DNA of 64,000 bases from Enterococcus sp. DIV0212c (GCF_017377505.1 NZ_JAFREN010000010.1:62001-126000); one strand, 5' to 3'. Shown: positions 8,801 through 18,721, counted from the first letter of the stretch. Translations and numbers: made by a program. Notes: a model not told the origin generated them from the sequence alone.

Positions 8801-8844
8801 AAAATAAAGAGCAACTATGTCTCGCATAATCCCTCTTTATTTTT
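8801..8844. terminator. Bidirectional terminator
   Basis: AAATAAAGAG pairs with CTCTTTATTT around a ~20-nt loop, with A-run and T-run on either side. It separates the VanZ-like gene from the YxeA-like gene. Confidence 0.7.
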
Positions 8845-8895
8845 TATAATTTTAATTTTTGTGATAAATAAAATAGAATCATTCTTTAACTATCA

Positions 8896-9399
8896 TTATT
8901 TTTTTCGCAATTTTTTAATGCTGATTACAACTAAACATAGAAGAACCGCAGTCAGTGCGCCTATAGAATCCAGCATTACGTCTTGAAATAGCGGTGTTCG
9001 GCCGCCTGTCAGCATTTGATGGTATTCATCCAGACCGGCATAACCTGTTGCTGTAAGCCATGCAACAACGCCGATCAAAAGTGGTTGTTTGATCTTCATG
9101 TTTAGTCCTATAAACCAGCTGCCGCCTAATAAAAAGTACGTGCCAAAATGGGCGCCTTTACGAATGAAAAATTCAATGAATTTTATGTAGCCTCTTGCTT
9201 GGATACTTACTTCACTCCCCGCGTAGCTAAACGAAATTCCTTTCAATTGTTCTTCAAATGGATGATTACTTAATAGTTTGTCTAATAGCCCAACTTGTGA
9301 TTGCTGCTCATAGGTTTGAGAGGAGCTGTAAAACAAAACAGCCATAATCAAGAATGCTACAACTATGTAAAAGTTACTATTTTTTAAATATTTTTTCAA
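8896..9399 (-). CDS. VanZ-family membrane protein
   Basis: A ~167-residue integral membrane protein with about four hydrophobic segments. The VanZ-like core is RKGAHFGTYFLLGG, then GYAGLDEYHQMLTGGRTPLFQDVMLDSIG. VanZ homologues are widespread; one confers low teicoplanin resistance in Tn1546, but most have no known role. The start is taken as TTG at 9399 because GAGGTG lies 6 bp upstream. An ATG at 9417 would add six residues and overlap this ribosome binding site. Confidence 0.85.
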   Translation of the reverse strand: MKKYLKNSNFYIVVAFLIMAVLFYSSSQTYEQQSQVGLLDKLLSNHPFEEQLKGISFSYAGSEVSIQARGYIKFIEFFIRKGAHFGTYFLLGGSWFIGLNMKIKQPLLIGVVAWLTATGYAGLDEYHQMLTGGRTPLFQDVMLDSIGALTAVLLCLVVISIKKLRKK

Positions 9400-9516
9400 T
9401 TCGTCACCTCGTTTCATTTACTATATTAGCCTTTTATTACAAAATAAACAATCACTCATTCTTTTTTTCTTATGATATACTAGAAGAAAAAAGATTTAAG
9501 AAAGAAGGAATCAGAT

Positions 9517-11322
9517 ATGACTTATTCGCTTGTTTGGGATTTAGATAGCATTTTTCCTGGCGGCAGCCATTCGGTACAACTGGAAGAACGCTTAAAAGAA
9601 TTGAAAGAGCAAAGCCAAACTTATCACCAGTTGATTGAACAATGGACACCAGAAAATGATGTTGATTATCAAGAATTACAACAAATTTTAACGTTACAAG
9701 GAAAAATTTCTGATGGTTTTTCACAATGCAGCAGCTTTATCACAGCCTTATCATCTGCTGATACAAAAGATAAAAAAGCTAAGATCTTATCTGGCGATCT
9801 CTTTTCACTATTACCTGCAATTCAGTTAGCAGAAACTATTTTTACTAAGAAATTGACAGAAATTTCTGATGAACATTGGCAAACTTTAACAGCTTTACCT
9901 GTATTCGAATCGATTGCGTTTCGTTTAAATGAAATTCGTCGCGATGGTATGCAGCTATTATCAGAGCAGGAAGAAAACATTATCAACACATTGACTTTAG
10001 ACGGACTTAACGCTTGGAGTAGCCATTACGATACAATCGTGGCAAGCATTTCGATTCCATTTACAGAAGACGGTCAAACACTATCTCTTTCAGCTGGACA
10101 AGCCTTTAATCGGATGATGAGCGATCCTAACTCAGAGGTTCGTGCACAACTATTCAACGAATGGGAAAAAGCTTGGAGCGAGAAAGCGCCTTTACTCGCA
10201 GATACCTTAAATCATTTGGACGGCTTCCGTTTAAGTGAATACAAACTACATGGAGTCACTGACTTCTTAGAAAAACCATTGAACTATAACCGTATGCAAA
10301 AAGAAACATTAGATGTTATGTGGGCAACCATCCAAAAGAATAAACAGCCCTTTATCGATTTCTTGACCCGTAAAGCACAATTATTCGGAAAAGATAAAAT
10401 GGACTGGCAAGATCAAGATGCACCGATCATTTTAGGTGATTTGAAAGAAAAATCTTATCCTTTTGATGAAGCTGCCGAATTTATTTTAGAGAATTTTGAA
10501 AAATTCAGTCCTAAAATGGCGACATTTGCAAAAGAAGCATTTGAAAAAAGCTGGATCGAAGCTGAAGATCGTCCTGATAAACGCCCCGGTGGATATTGTA
10601 CGGAACTTCCTGAAACGCAAGAATCCAGAATTTTCATGACGTTCGGAAATTCAATCAATGAAGTCGCAACACTTGCTCATGAACTAGGCCATGCCTTCCA
10701 TAGTAGCGTGATGTGGGATCTTCCAGTACTTGATCGGGAATATGCAATGAACGTTGCTGAAACTGCTAGTACGTTCGCAGAATTGATTGTTGCAGATGCT
10801 ACACTGAAAAAGGCAGAGACGACAGAAGAAAAAATCAATTTGTTGGATACGAAGATGCAAAATGCTATTGCAATGTTTATGAATATTCATTCTCGTTTTA
10901 TTTTTGAAAATAATTTTTACGAAGCACGTCAAAAAGGGTTATTAAGTGAAGATGAAATAACTGAACTGATGCTTGAAGCACAAAAAGAAAGCTATCAAGA
11001 TAGCTTGGGTAGCTACCATCCTCATTTTTGGGCAAGTAAATTGCATTTCTTCATTGATGATGTGCCGTTTTATAATTTCCCTTATACATTCGGTTATTTG
11101 TTTAGCATGGGTATTTACGCTTATGCAAACGAACAAGGTAGTGATTTTGAAGACCAATACATTGCCTTACTTCGAGATACTGCATCGATGACTTCAGAAG
11201 ATTTGGCTAAAAAACATCTTGGTGTTGATCTAACAAAACCAGATTTTTGGCAAGCTGGGATTGATCAAGTGATTAAAGATGTGAATGAGTTTATGGAATT
11301 AACAGAAGAATATATTAAATAG
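9517..11322 (+). CDS. pepF: Oligoendopeptidase F (M3 family)
   Basis: A 601-residue cytoplasmic zinc metallopeptidase. The zinc motif HELGHAFHSS starts near residue 388, and the third ligand lies downstream in YAMNVAETASTFAEL. Length and motif match PepF/M3B enzymes, which cleave oligopeptides of about 7-17 residues for amino-acid recovery. The promoter shows TATACT near 9478 and an AGAAGG ribosome binding site. It is a single-gene unit with a terminator at 11329-11364. Confidence 0.95.
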   Translation: MTYSLVWDLDSIFPGGSHSVQLEERLKELKEQSQTYHQLIEQWTPENDVDYQELQQILTLQGKISDGFSQCSSFITALSSADTKDKKAKILSGDLFSLLPAIQLAETIFTKKLTEISDEHWQTLTALPVFESIAFRLNEIRRDGMQLLSEQEENIINTLTLDGLNAWSSHYDTIVASISIPFTEDGQTLSLSAGQAFNRMMSDPNSEVRAQLFNEWEKAWSEKAPLLADTLNHLDGFRLSEYKLHGVTDFLEKPLNYNRMQKETLDVMWATIQKNKQPFIDFLTRKAQLFGKDKMDWQDQDAPIILGDLKEKSYPFDEAAEFILENFEKFSPKMATFAKEAFEKSWIEAEDRPDKRPGGYCTELPETQESRIFMTFGNSINEVATLAHELGHAFHSSVMWDLPVLDREYAMNVAETASTFAELIVADATLKKAETTEEKINLLDTKMQNAIAMFMNIHSRFIFENNFYEARQKGLLSEDEITELMLEAQKESYQDSLGSYHPHFWASKLHFFIDDVPFYNFPYTFGYLFSMGIYAYANEQGSDFEDQYIALLRDTASMTSEDLAKKHLGVDLTKPDFWQAGIDQVIKDVNEFMELTEEYIK

Positions 11323-11328
11323 TATTGT

Positions 11329-11364
11329 GAAGTTTCAACGGATTTTTCGTTGAAGCTTCTTTTT
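11329..11364 (+). terminator. Terminator of pepF
   Basis: GAAGtTTCAACG pairs with CGTTGAAgCTTC around a seven-base loop, followed by five T. Confidence 0.9.
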
Positions 11365-11380
11365 AATTTGCATACAAAAA

Positions 11381-11406
11381 AAGAACCAGACAACTGTCTG
11401 ATTCTT
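11381..11406 (-). terminator. Terminator of SagA-like gene
   Basis: On the minus strand AAGAATCAGACA pairs with TGTCTGGTTCTT and runs into seven T. It lies 20 bp past the stop codon. Confidence 0.88.
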
Positions 11407-11427
11407 AAATTATTAAGTTAAATTTGA

Positions 11428-12729
11428 TTACATACGTACAGCGAAACTTGGTGTAAATGAACCAACATTGCTGTATTCAACGCCTGTACTTTCGTTACCA
11501 GCGTGGATATAACCGCCGCCACCTGTAGCAATCGCTACGTGGTAAGAAGCACCTGGGCTACCCCAGAAGTATAAATCTCCAGCTTGAGCTTCACCTACAG
11601 AGATACGTGTACCAGCACTTTCTTGTGCAACTGTATAACCACCGACATTACGGCCAGTTGAGTTCATGAATGCGTAGTAGACTAAACCTGAACAGTCAAA
11701 GCTTCCTGGTCCTTTAGCACCCCAAACGTATGGTTTACCAACTTGTGCTGCTGCAACAGAGATTGCAGAACCGCCAGTTGATGGTGGTAAAATTGGTGTT
11801 TCTGGTTCTTTTGGAACCTCTGGTTGTTGTGGTTGTTCAGGTTGCTGTGGTTGCTCAGGTTGAACTGGTGTTACATTGCCAGAATCTGAACTTCCAGTTG
11901 ATGAACCTGTTGTACCAGATGTTGATGATTCTTCAGTAGATGAAGCAGTCGTTGTGCTTGGTGTTGTTGCTTTAGCCGTTTTAGCTTCTTCAGCCGCTTT
12001 TTTAGCATTTGCTGCAATTGCTTTTTCTTGTTCAGCAATACGTGCTTGTTCTGCGATTGCTGCTTCTTTTTCTTTCACTAAACCAGCTTTTTGATCTTCA
12101 GCAGTTGCTCTTTCAGCAGCTAAAGTTGTTTGTAATACATTCAAATCAGCTTCTGCTTTAACAAGATCGCCTTTTTGAGCTTCAAGTTCTACTTGGTTAT
12201 CTTGAAGTTCTTGAAGTTTTTCTTCGTTTTCAGCTTTTTTAGATTCTACTGATTTTTTATCTTGTTGTTGTTGTTTCACTAAATCATTATTTGCATTAAC
12301 GATCGTAGACATTGCTGTTACACGAGTAATAGCATCAGAAACTGATTTTGCATTTAATAATGCATCCATATAGCTTGTGCTGTTACCGTTAACTTGTACG
12401 TCACGTGCTTGGTTTTGGATAGCAACTTCACGTTTTTCGATACGTTTTGTTAATTGAGTGATTTCTTTTTCTAGGTTAGTAGATGTTGTTCTTAATTTGC
12501 CTTGTTCAGCTAATAAAGTTTCAGCTTTTTCGTTAATAGTAGCTACTTGGCTTTGTACTGCAGCTACTTGGCTTTGAGCATCCGCTTCTTTTGATTTCAA
12601 TCCAGAAATTGCTTGATCTTTTTGTTGAATTTTTGAATCCACTTCATCTGCTGATGCAAGTGCAGGTAATCCTACAGATGTAAGGGTTAATGTGCAAATC
12701 ATTAGTAATGGTAATATACTTTTTTTCAA
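11428..12729 (-). CDS. SagA-like NlpC/P60 peptidoglycan hydrolase
   Basis: A 433-residue secreted hydrolase. A signal peptide (to about LASA|DE, residue 27) is followed by a long coiled coil (about 30-245). A Ser/Thr linker and QPEQPQQPE repeats come next (to about 315). The NlpC/P60 domain shows Cys in FDCSGLVYYAF, His in YHVAIATGGG and a third polar residue in IHAGNES. The layout is that of enterococcal SagA, a secreted D,L-endopeptidase needed for daughter-cell separation. It shares its N-terminal half and promoter block with the next gene, and lies beside mreCD as pcsB-like genes often do. Confidence 0.93.
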   Translation of the reverse strand: MKKSILPLLMICTLTLTSVGLPALASADEVDSKIQQKDQAISGLKSKEADAQSQVAAVQSQVATINEKAETLLAEQGKLRTTSTNLEKEITQLTKRIEKREVAIQNQARDVQVNGNSTSYMDALLNAKSVSDAITRVTAMSTIVNANNDLVKQQQQDKKSVESKKAENEEKLQELQDNQVELEAQKGDLVKAEADLNVLQTTLAAERATAEDQKAGLVKEKEAAIAEQARIAEQEKAIAANAKKAAEEAKTAKATTPSTTTASSTEESSTSGTTGSSTGSSDSGNVTPVQPEQPQQPEQPQQPEVPKEPETPILPPSTGGSAISVAAAQVGKPYVWGAKGPGSFDCSGLVYYAFMNSTGRNVGGYTVAQESAGTRISVGEAQAGDLYFWGSPGASYHVAIATGGGGYIHAGNESTGVEYSNVGSFTPSFAVRM

Positions 12730-12798
12730 AATTCATTCCTCCGACTTTTTTACTTATCATATAATGGTTCATCTTTTGAGTAATTTTCATTCTTTTAT

Positions 12799-12855
12799 TA
12801 ACAACGAAGTCATTGTATCATAATCACATGTCATACATATAAAGATAATGTTACA
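12799..12855 (-). promoter_or_regulatory. Conserved promoter block of SagA-like gene
   Basis: On the minus strand a ~57-bp block, TGTAAC then TTTATATGTATGACAT then TATGATACAAT then a CGTTGTTAA tail, closely matches the block upstream of the paralogue (14409-14467). TATGAT is a plausible -10. The shared TGTAA element resembles half of a WalR site, which would fit a cell-wall hydrolase; this is inference. Confidence 0.6.
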
Positions 12856-12952
12856 GGAGTATTTCATTTTTGAAAGTTGACCGTAACCCGCTCAGGCATC
12901 CGCTTTCTTGCCTATGAATCAAATCCCTGTGTTTTCCGTCTACGCGACAAAA

Positions 12953-12987
12953 ACCAGCAGCGAAACTCGATGAAGTTTGCTGCTGGT
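12953..12987 (-). terminator. Terminator of second hydrolase gene
   Basis: ACCAGCAGC plus AAACT pairs with AGTTT plus GCTGCTGGT around a short loop. The minus strand continues into five T. Confidence 0.9.
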
Positions 12988-13007
12988 CATTTAACTTTTT
13001 GTTTTAA

Positions 13008-14342
13008 TTATCCTGGAAAGCGCCATACAACTGCTCTAAAGTTTGCTGCATAGGGGCTTGGTGTCCAACCTGTAGTTGTTGATACATAGCCGGAACCTGC
13101 TGGATTATTAGATTCAACGATCTGAACTGAACTACCGTTAACACCAACGACTAATACTGTATGAACGCCGTCTAACCAAGCATCAGGGCTAAGCGCGTTT
13201 TCATATTGAACAACATCGCCAACTTGAACATCAGACCAAGATACTTGAACCGCTCCTGATTGAGTATAGCCACTGTGAGGACCACCTGGTGAGAATCGAA
13301 CGCCAGCTGCATTCAGCCAGTTCTGTACCGCTACGATACACTCGCCACTTTGACCCCATCCTGTCGGATTCGTCTGTCCAACCGCATTTAAAGCGATTTG
13401 AGCTGCTCTTTTCTTCGCTTCTGATACGCCGCCAGTACCGATGCTGCTACCGCCACCAGTGTTACCACTAGGTTTTTCTACTGTTTTTTCAGGAACTGGT
13501 GCAGCTGGTGTTGTATTGGTCGTACCATTTTCTTCTACAACATTCGTTTTGGCAAGACCTGGATTTGCCGCTTGTGCTTCTGCTAATTTCATTGCAGCCT
13601 CAGCCTCAGCTTTTCTTTGAGCTTCTGCCTGTTTGGCTTGTTTAGCTTGTTCTTCTTCTAATTTCTTTTGAGCTGCTGCTTTTTGTTCAACATATTCAGA
13701 TTTTTTATTTTCTTCTGTTGAGCGTTGTGCTTCTAAATCATTTTTAGCAATCTCTTGTTGAAGTTTCAACGTATCTAAAGAAGCTTGTTTTTCATTTAAT
13801 TCTTTTGAAGAGGTTTCTAAAACAGAAATTTGTGTTTCTACTGTTTTGGTCTTTTTCTCTACCTCTTTTTTATCAGAAGTTTGTTGTTCTAATAAATCAT
13901 TATTCGCCTTAACAAGCGTTGTAATTCCTTGAACTCTGTTGATTGCGTCTGAGATTGATTCAGAGTTAAGGACAACATCTAAATAACTAGAGCTTGATCC
14001 GCTAACTTGAACATCGCGGGCTTGGTTGCGCATTTGAACTTCTCGTTTTTGAATACGAACATTCAAATCAGAAATCTCACCGTATAATGTTGTGATCTCA
14101 TCTTTAAGAGTCTTTTTTTGCTCAGTCAATTCATCGATTTTTGTTGCCGTAGTCAACATATCTGATTCAATCGCTGCTAGCTTAGTTGCCGCTTCTGTCT
14201 CTTTTGTTTTCAGTCCATTAATGATTTCGTTTTGCTGCTCGATCTTTGTATCATAGTCATCTGCAATTGCAGCACTAGGTAACGCAACTGATGTAAGGGT
14301 AACTGAACAAACCATCAATGCTGATAATATACTTTTTTTCAC
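13008..14342 (-). CDS. PcsB/SagA-type secreted hydrolase with CHAP-like domain
   Basis: A 444-residue secreted protein. The signal peptide (to about AIA|DD, residue 27) and coiled coil (to about 290) are close paralogues of the neighbouring gene, for example RDVQVSGSSSSYLDVVLNSESISDAI against RDVQVNGNSTSYMDALLN. The C-terminal domain is different: papain-like CHAP/NlpC type with Cys in GECIVAVQNW, His in DGVHTVLVVG and Asn in ESNNPAGS. It is probably a cell-separation peptidoglycan hydrolase. The pair arose by duplication with exchange of the catalytic domain. Confidence 0.88.
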   Translation of the reverse strand: MKKSILSALMVCSVTLTSVALPSAAIADDYDTKIEQQNEIINGLKTKETEAATKLAAIESDMLTTATKIDELTEQKKTLKDEITTLYGEISDLNVRIQKREVQMRNQARDVQVSGSSSSYLDVVLNSESISDAINRVQGITTLVKANNDLLEQQTSDKKEVEKKTKTVETQISVLETSSKELNEKQASLDTLKLQQEIAKNDLEAQRSTEENKKSEYVEQKAAAQKKLEEEQAKQAKQAEAQRKAEAEAAMKLAEAQAANPGLAKTNVVEENGTTNTTPAAPVPEKTVEKPSGNTGGGSSIGTGGVSEAKKRAAQIALNAVGQTNPTGWGQSGECIVAVQNWLNAAGVRFSPGGPHSGYTQSGAVQVSWSDVQVGDVVQYENALSPDAWLDGVHTVLVVGVNGSSVQIVESNNPAGSGYVSTTTGWTPSPYAANFRAVVWRFPG

Positions 14343-14408
14343 TCTTTATTCCTCCGGCATTTACTTTATGTATTTTATAATTTCTGAGTATTTTTAGTCT
14401 TAGTTTAA

Positions 14409-14467
14409 TTTGACAACGAGGTAATTGTAACATAGCAGTATGACATACAGATAAACAGGACATTACA
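14409..14467 (-). promoter_or_regulatory. Conserved promoter block of second hydrolase gene
   Basis: Minus-strand TGTAAT, then TTTATCTGTATGTCAT, then TATGTTACAAT, then CGTTGTCAA aligns with the block upstream of the first hydrolase at 12799-12855. Similarity is limited to the promoter region, which supports shared regulation. Confidence 0.6.
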
Positions 14468-14580
14468 AAAATGTTTCATACAGCATAATTAAATAACAAA
14501 CATAATTATTCAAAACTCAATAAAACATCCTTTTAAATAATACTAATCGTACTATCTCATATCTTGTTATTCATGTAAAA

Positions 14581-14609
14581 AGAGACTATTCGTTAGCGAA
14601 TAATCTCTT
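14581..14609 (-). terminator. Terminator overlapping mreD stop
   Basis: On the minus strand AGAGATTATTCG pairs with CGAATAGTCTCT around a four-base loop and ends in five T. The stem includes the last codons of mreD. Confidence 0.85.
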
Positions 14610-15101
14610 CAATGGATAAGCAAAAATAACAAATATTAGCATATTAAAAAGTAATGTCGGACCTAAAACTTTCGTGATAAATAATAATGGCGCCACATTT
14701 GATAGATGGAATATAATTTGCAAGCCAACTGCGATCAGTTCATAAGTGGTCACAAAAATAATCATTCCAAAAAATGCAGTCAATAGGTTCGTGTGCACCA
14801 CTCGCTGAAATCGATACATCATCATGACTGTCGCCGCTAATGCAACGGTATATATTCCAATAATTCCTATATAGTAACTATCAGAAATCAGACCCAAAAC
14901 TAAAGCTGTGATCAATAAATAGCGTTTAGATAGATTAGGCACTGCCATTAAAAAGGCCAGCAATAAAAAGTGAGCATTCGCAAAATAGACATTGTCTGTT
15001 AAATTACCTGCAGCTTGGGTCAGTTGACCATCGATCAACATCAATAAAAAGAAAATTACTGGCGCATAGTATTTAACATTTTCTTTCCGTATCATTTGCA
15101 T
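14586..15101 (-). CDS. mreD: Rod-shape determining protein MreD
   Basis: A 171-residue, very hydrophobic protein with about five membrane segments, matching MreD in size and topology. Together with MreC it organises sidewall/midcell peptidoglycan synthesis. Its ribosome binding site (GGGGGAG) lies within the last codons of mreC and the stop-to-start gap is one base, so translation is coupled. The ovococcal arrangement mreC-mreD followed by pcsB/sagA-type hydrolases is kept. Confidence 0.92.
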   Translation of the reverse strand: MQMIRKENVKYYAPVIFFLLMLIDGQLTQAAGNLTDNVYFANAHFLLLAFLMAVPNLSKRYLLITALVLGLISDSYYIGIIGIYTVALAATVMMMYRFQRVVHTNLLTAFFGMIIFVTTYELIAVGLQIIFHLSNVAPLLFITKVLGPTLLFNMLIFVIFAYPLKRLFANE

Positions 15102-15102
15102 C

Positions 15103-15963
15103 TTACTCCCCCGCTCCAGCTAATCTCTTGATAATAGTCACGACGGGTATATTATACATTTCAGCATACGGTTTAACATACACTTCTCGGTCTAATCCGT
15201 AACTGTCTGGTTTCACTTTTTGAACAACTCCAACCGGCAGATTCGCTGGTGAATTTTGCCCTAATCCAGATGTTTGAACAATATCGCCTTCTTTGATATC
15301 CATATCTCCTACTAATTGGCTGACAATCAACGTATTTTCTTTGTCATCGTAATTTTTTAATAGTCCATAGGAATCTCCTTTTTCAGAATTGATCTGAACT
15401 GGAAAATGATTAGAATTTTGATTTTTAGAGGTTAATAGTTCTACTTTTGATGTAGTTGCATTCACTTCGATCACTCGACCAATCAAACCCTTTTGAGCCA
15501 AAACTGCCATATTAGGTTCGATACCGTCATTTGAACCTCGATCGACGATCAATAAATCTTGCCACATATCAGGAGAACGAGTAACAACAGTTGCTGTCAC
15601 TTTTTCGTAATTTCCTAAAGTTTCGTTCAAAGATAGTTCTTTTTTTAATGCTTCATTTTCTTTTTTTAAGTTGTCATTTTGGATAGATAGTTCACCATAT
15701 CCGTCGATTCTTTCTTTTAAGCGGACATTTTCATCGTAGGTGTTAAAAAGTGTGCTGATTGACGACACTCCATTGCTAATGGCTTTGCCTGGAAATGCAA
15801 TAACTTTGTCGACAAACCCTACGCTGTCGTTGACTGCTGATTGACCAAGATTGGTTTTTCCGTCATTTGCTCTGTGAGCGGCGGTCAAACTAATGATCGT
15901 AACCACTATGATCACTAAGATCAGCGTGATAATTATATTTTTATTTGGATTAAATTTTTTCAC
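15103..15963 (-). CDS. mreC: Cell-shape protein MreC
   Basis: A 286-residue protein with one N-terminal membrane anchor (residues 9-28). A coiled coil follows (about 75-110, NVRLKERIDGYGELSIQNDNLKKENEALKKEL in two stretches), then the MreC beta-barrel region with SRSPDMW-type VTRSPDMWQDLLIVDRGSNDG. It acts outside the membrane with MreD and PBPs. The first gene of the mreCD unit; pnp ends about 190 bp upstream with its own terminator. Confidence 0.93.
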   Translation of the reverse strand: MKKFNPNKNIIITLILVIIVVTIISLTAAHRANDGKTNLGQSAVNDSVGFVDKVIAFPGKAISNGVSSISTLFNTYDENVRLKERIDGYGELSIQNDNLKKENEALKKELSLNETLGNYEKVTATVVTRSPDMWQDLLIVDRGSNDGIEPNMAVLAQKGLIGRVIEVNATTSKVELLTSKNQNSNHFPVQINSEKGDSYGLLKNYDDKENTLIVSQLVGDMDIKEGDIVQTSGLGQNSPANLPVGVVQKVKPDSYGLDREVYVKPYAEMYNIPVVTIIKRLAGAGE

Positions 15964-16085
15964 ATCGACACCCCGAATAATCTTTAGACTGATAGCAATA
16001 ATTTTACCACTAATTCAAGGCAAACAAAAGAGCTGTGGTACGTCTTTACCTATTTTTATTAAATAAAGTCATTTTCACAAAAAAA

Positions 16086-16111
16086 CAGAGTAGGCTCAAT
16101 GCCTTACTCTG
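16086..16111 (-). terminator. Terminator of pnp
   Basis: On the minus strand CAGAGTAAGGC pairs with GCCTACTCTG and is followed by seven T. Confidence 0.88.
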
Positions 16112-16149
16112 CTTAAAAAAAATGACTATTAAAAGCAAAATCCGATTGC

Positions 16150-18264
16150 TTATTTTTCTTTATTTTCTTCAGTTAATAACGCTTTGCGTGAAACATTGAC
16201 ACGACCTTGTTTGTCGATTTCAGTAACTTTTACAAGTACTTCATCGCCAAGTTTTACAACATCTTCAACGTTATTTACACGTTCATTCGCTAATTGAGAA
16301 ATATGAACTAGTCCGTCTTTTCCTTTAATCAAGTTAACAAACGCACCAAATTTTTCGATACGAACGACTTTACCAAGGTAAACTTGTCCAACTTCAACTT
16401 CTTTTGTTAATTCTTCAATGATCTTGATGGCTTTTTTGATCATATCTGCATCAGCAGAGGCAATACTTACATTACCTTCTTGATCGATATCGATCTTCAC
16501 GCCAGTTTCATCAATGATTCCGTTAATTGTTTCTCCACCTTTACCAATAACATCTTTGATTTTAGCTGGAGCGATTTGAATCATTTCGATTTTCGGTGCG
16601 TATTTGCTTAACTCTGGGCGAGGTTCAGCTAATGTTGATGTTAATTCAGCAAGAATTTCCATACGCGCTTTTTTCGCTTGAGTTAGTGCTTCTGTCAAGA
16701 TTTGTTCAGTGATTCCTTGGATTTTGATATCCATTTGTAAAGCTGTGATCCCATCTTTTGTACCTGCAACTTTAAAGTCCATGTCGCCTAAATGATCTTC
16801 TAAACCTTGGATATCTGTTAAAATTGTATAGTTTTCACCATCACTAACAAGTCCCATAGCGATTCCGGCAACTGGTGCTTTGATTGGCACACCAGCATCC
16901 ATCAAGGCTAAGATTCCAGCACAGATACTTGCTTGAGAAGAAGAACCATTTGATTCTAAAACTTCTGATACGACACGGATCATGTATGGGAAATCTGCTT
17001 CATCCGGAATAATTTGCGCCATTGCACGTTCACCTAAAGCACCATGACCGATTTCACGACGACCAGGTGATCCTGCACGACCTGTTGAACCAACAGAGAA
17101 TTGCGGGAAGTTATAATGGTGGATGAAACGTTTGCTGTCTTCCACACCTAAACCATCAATGATTTGGTGTTCGCCAAGCGGTGCTAATGTCACAACAGAC
17201 AACGCTTGTGTTTGTCCACGAGTGAATAAACCAGAACCATGAACACGAGGCAAAATACCAACTTCTGATGCCAATGGACGGATTTCGTCTAGCTTACGGC
17301 CATCAGGACGGATTTTGTCGATCGTGATCAATTCACGAACCACATCTTTTTCAAGATCTTCAGCAATTTGTTTTACTTCTTTTGCTACTTGGTCGGCATC
17401 TTCATGACCAGCAAATTTTTCAGCATACGCTTCTTTTAATTGATCTTTGATCGCATCGATATTCACTTCACGAGCTAATTTTTCTTCCGTCATAACTGCT
17501 TCTTTCATTGAAGCGTAGTAAGCCGCGAAGATTTCTTTTTTCAAATCAGCATCTACTTGTAATAATTTGATTTCCATTTTTTCTTTACCAACAGCGGCAA
17601 CGATTTCTTCTTGGAAAGCAACTAATTCTTTGATTGCATCAAAACCGAAAAGTAACGCACCAAGCATATCTTCTTCAGATACTTCTTTGGCACCACTTTC
17701 AACCATGTTGATTGCTTTTTTCGTTCCAGCAACGGTTAATTCGATATCTGTTTTTTCAGATTGTTCGACTGTTGGATTCAACACATATTCGCCATCCACA
17801 CGACCTACATCCACACCTGCGATTGGTCCATCAAATGGAATATCAGAAATTGCTAAAGCTAAAGATGAACCAAACATTGCTGCCATTTCTGGTGTACAAT
17901 CTTGTTCAACACTCATAACTGTATTCGTAATTTGAACTTCATTACGGAAGCCTTCAGCAAACATCGGACGAATTGGACGGTCAATTAGACGAGCAGTTAA
18001 TGTTGCACGTTCACTTGGACGACCTTCACGTTTGATAAATCCGCCTGGAATTTTACCTACAGCGTACATTTTTTCTTCGTAGTTAACTGTTAATGGAAAG
18101 AAATCGAAATCTCTCGCATCTTTTGAAGCAACAGCCGCACTTAATACGACAGTCTCTCCATAACGAACTAAGACTGCACCATTTGCTTGTTTGGCTAATT
18201 GGCCAACTTCAACTTGTAAAGGACGTCCACCCCAAGTTGTTTTAAACACTTGTTTTTCTGACAT
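16150..18264 (-). CDS. pnp: Polyribonucleotide nucleotidyltransferase (PNPase)
   Basis: A 704-residue phosphorolytic 3'-5' exoribonuclease. It has two RNase PH domains (about 10-240 and 310-545; the active-site region includes the stretch [20 protein letters not shown]), then a KH domain ([12 protein letters not shown], about 560) and an S1 domain (about 620-690). The start at 18264 ([11 protein letters not shown]) has AAAGGAG 8 bp upstream. A longer frame reaching into the leader would put the start inside a stable hairpin and lacks family support. It follows rpsO, the classical order. Confidence 0.97.
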   Translation of the reverse strand: MSEKQVFKTTWGGRPLQVEVGQLAKQANGAVLVRYGETVVLSAAVASKDARDFDFFPLTVNYEEKMYAVGKIPGGFIKREGRPSERATLTARLIDRPIRPMFAEGFRNEVQITNTVMSVEQDCTPEMAAMFGSSLALAISDIPFDGPIAGVDVGRVDGEYVLNPTVEQSEKTDIELTVAGTKKAINMVESGAKEVSEEDMLGALLFGFDAIKELVAFQEEIVAAVGKEKMEIKLLQVDADLKKEIFAAYYASMKEAVMTEEKLAREVNIDAIKDQLKEAYAEKFAGHEDADQVAKEVKQIAEDLEKDVVRELITIDKIRPDGRKLDEIRPLASEVGILPRVHGSGLFTRGQTQALSVVTLAPLGEHQIIDGLGVEDSKRFIHHYNFPQFSVGSTGRAGSPGRREIGHGALGERAMAQIIPDEADFPYMIRVVSEVLESNGSSSQASICAGILALMDAGVPIKAPVAGIAMGLVSDGENYTILTDIQGLEDHLGDMDFKVAGTKDGITALQMDIKIQGITEQILTEALTQAKKARMEILAELTSTLAEPRPELSKYAPKIEMIQIAPAKIKDVIGKGGETINGIIDETGVKIDIDQEGNVSIASADADMIKKAIKIIEELTKEVEVGQVYLGKVVRIEKFGAFVNLIKGKDGLVHISQLANERVNNVEDVVKLGDEVLVKVTEIDKQGRVNVSRKALLTEENKEK

Positions 18265-18283
18265 ATATCTGTTCTCCTTTGCG

Positions 18284-18377
18284 CTTTGGAAAAGGGAATC
18301 GACTACTAAACAAATGAAAAGATTTAATGTTTTAAATCCTTTCATTTGGTTAGTAGAGTGAAAAGACCCTTCCAAAG
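18284..18377 (-). ncRNA. Long leader hairpin upstream of pnp
   Basis: A ~90-nt imperfect hairpin lies between rpsO and the pnp ribosome binding site. The base is CTTTGGAAaAGGG with CCCTTCCAAAG; the upper part is CTACTAAaCAAATGAAA with TTTCATTTGGTTAGTAG. A hairpin at this place is the RNase III/PNPase autoregulation target of E. coli pnp. A similar role here is inference from position and stability. Confidence 0.65.
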
Positions 18378-18410
18378 ACTTCTAAAATTTGGTATTTCTT
18401 TACATTACTA

Positions 18411-18441
18411 AAAAGTGAGATTCACTGGGAACCTCACTTTT
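18411..18441 (-). terminator. rpsO hairpin terminator
   Basis: AAAAGTGAG pairs with CTCACTTTT about 10 bp past the rpsO stop. The U-run is interrupted, so partial read-through into pnp is possible. Confidence 0.7.
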
Positions 18442-18451
18442 CTTTCTTTGA

Positions 18452-18721
18452 TTAACGACGTAATCCTAAGCGTTCGATCAATACGCGGTAACGTTGGATG
18501 TCAGTCTTACGTAAGTAAGCTAACAAGTTACGACGGTGACCAATTTTTTTCATTAGTCCACGGTAAGAATGATGATCTTTTTTGTGAACACGAGCATGTT
18601 CGTTCAAGTGGTTGATATCAGCAGTTAATACAGCGATCTGTACTTCTGGTGAACCAGTATCCCCCTCATGACGAGCGTATTCGCTAATGATTTCGTTTTT
18701 CTTTTCTTTTGACATTGCCAT
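18452..18721 (-). CDS. rpsO: 30S ribosomal protein S15
   Basis: An 89-residue S15 with the complete family sequence, including [26 protein letters not shown] and RRNLLAYLR. The start at 18721 (MAMSKEKK) has GAGGTG 8 bp upstream; the ATG two codons later is also possible. S15 binds 16S rRNA early in 30S assembly. It is followed by pnp. Confidence 0.97.
   Translation of the reverse strand: MAMSKEKKNEIISEYARHEGDTGSPEVQIAVLTADINHLNEHARVHKKDHHSYRGLMKKIGHRRNLLAYLRKTDIQRYRVLIERLGLRR

Noticed and set aside
18265..18375. N-terminal extension of PNPase
   Set aside because: The extension lies in the leader hairpin and has no family similarity; the ATG at 18264 has a good ribosome binding site.
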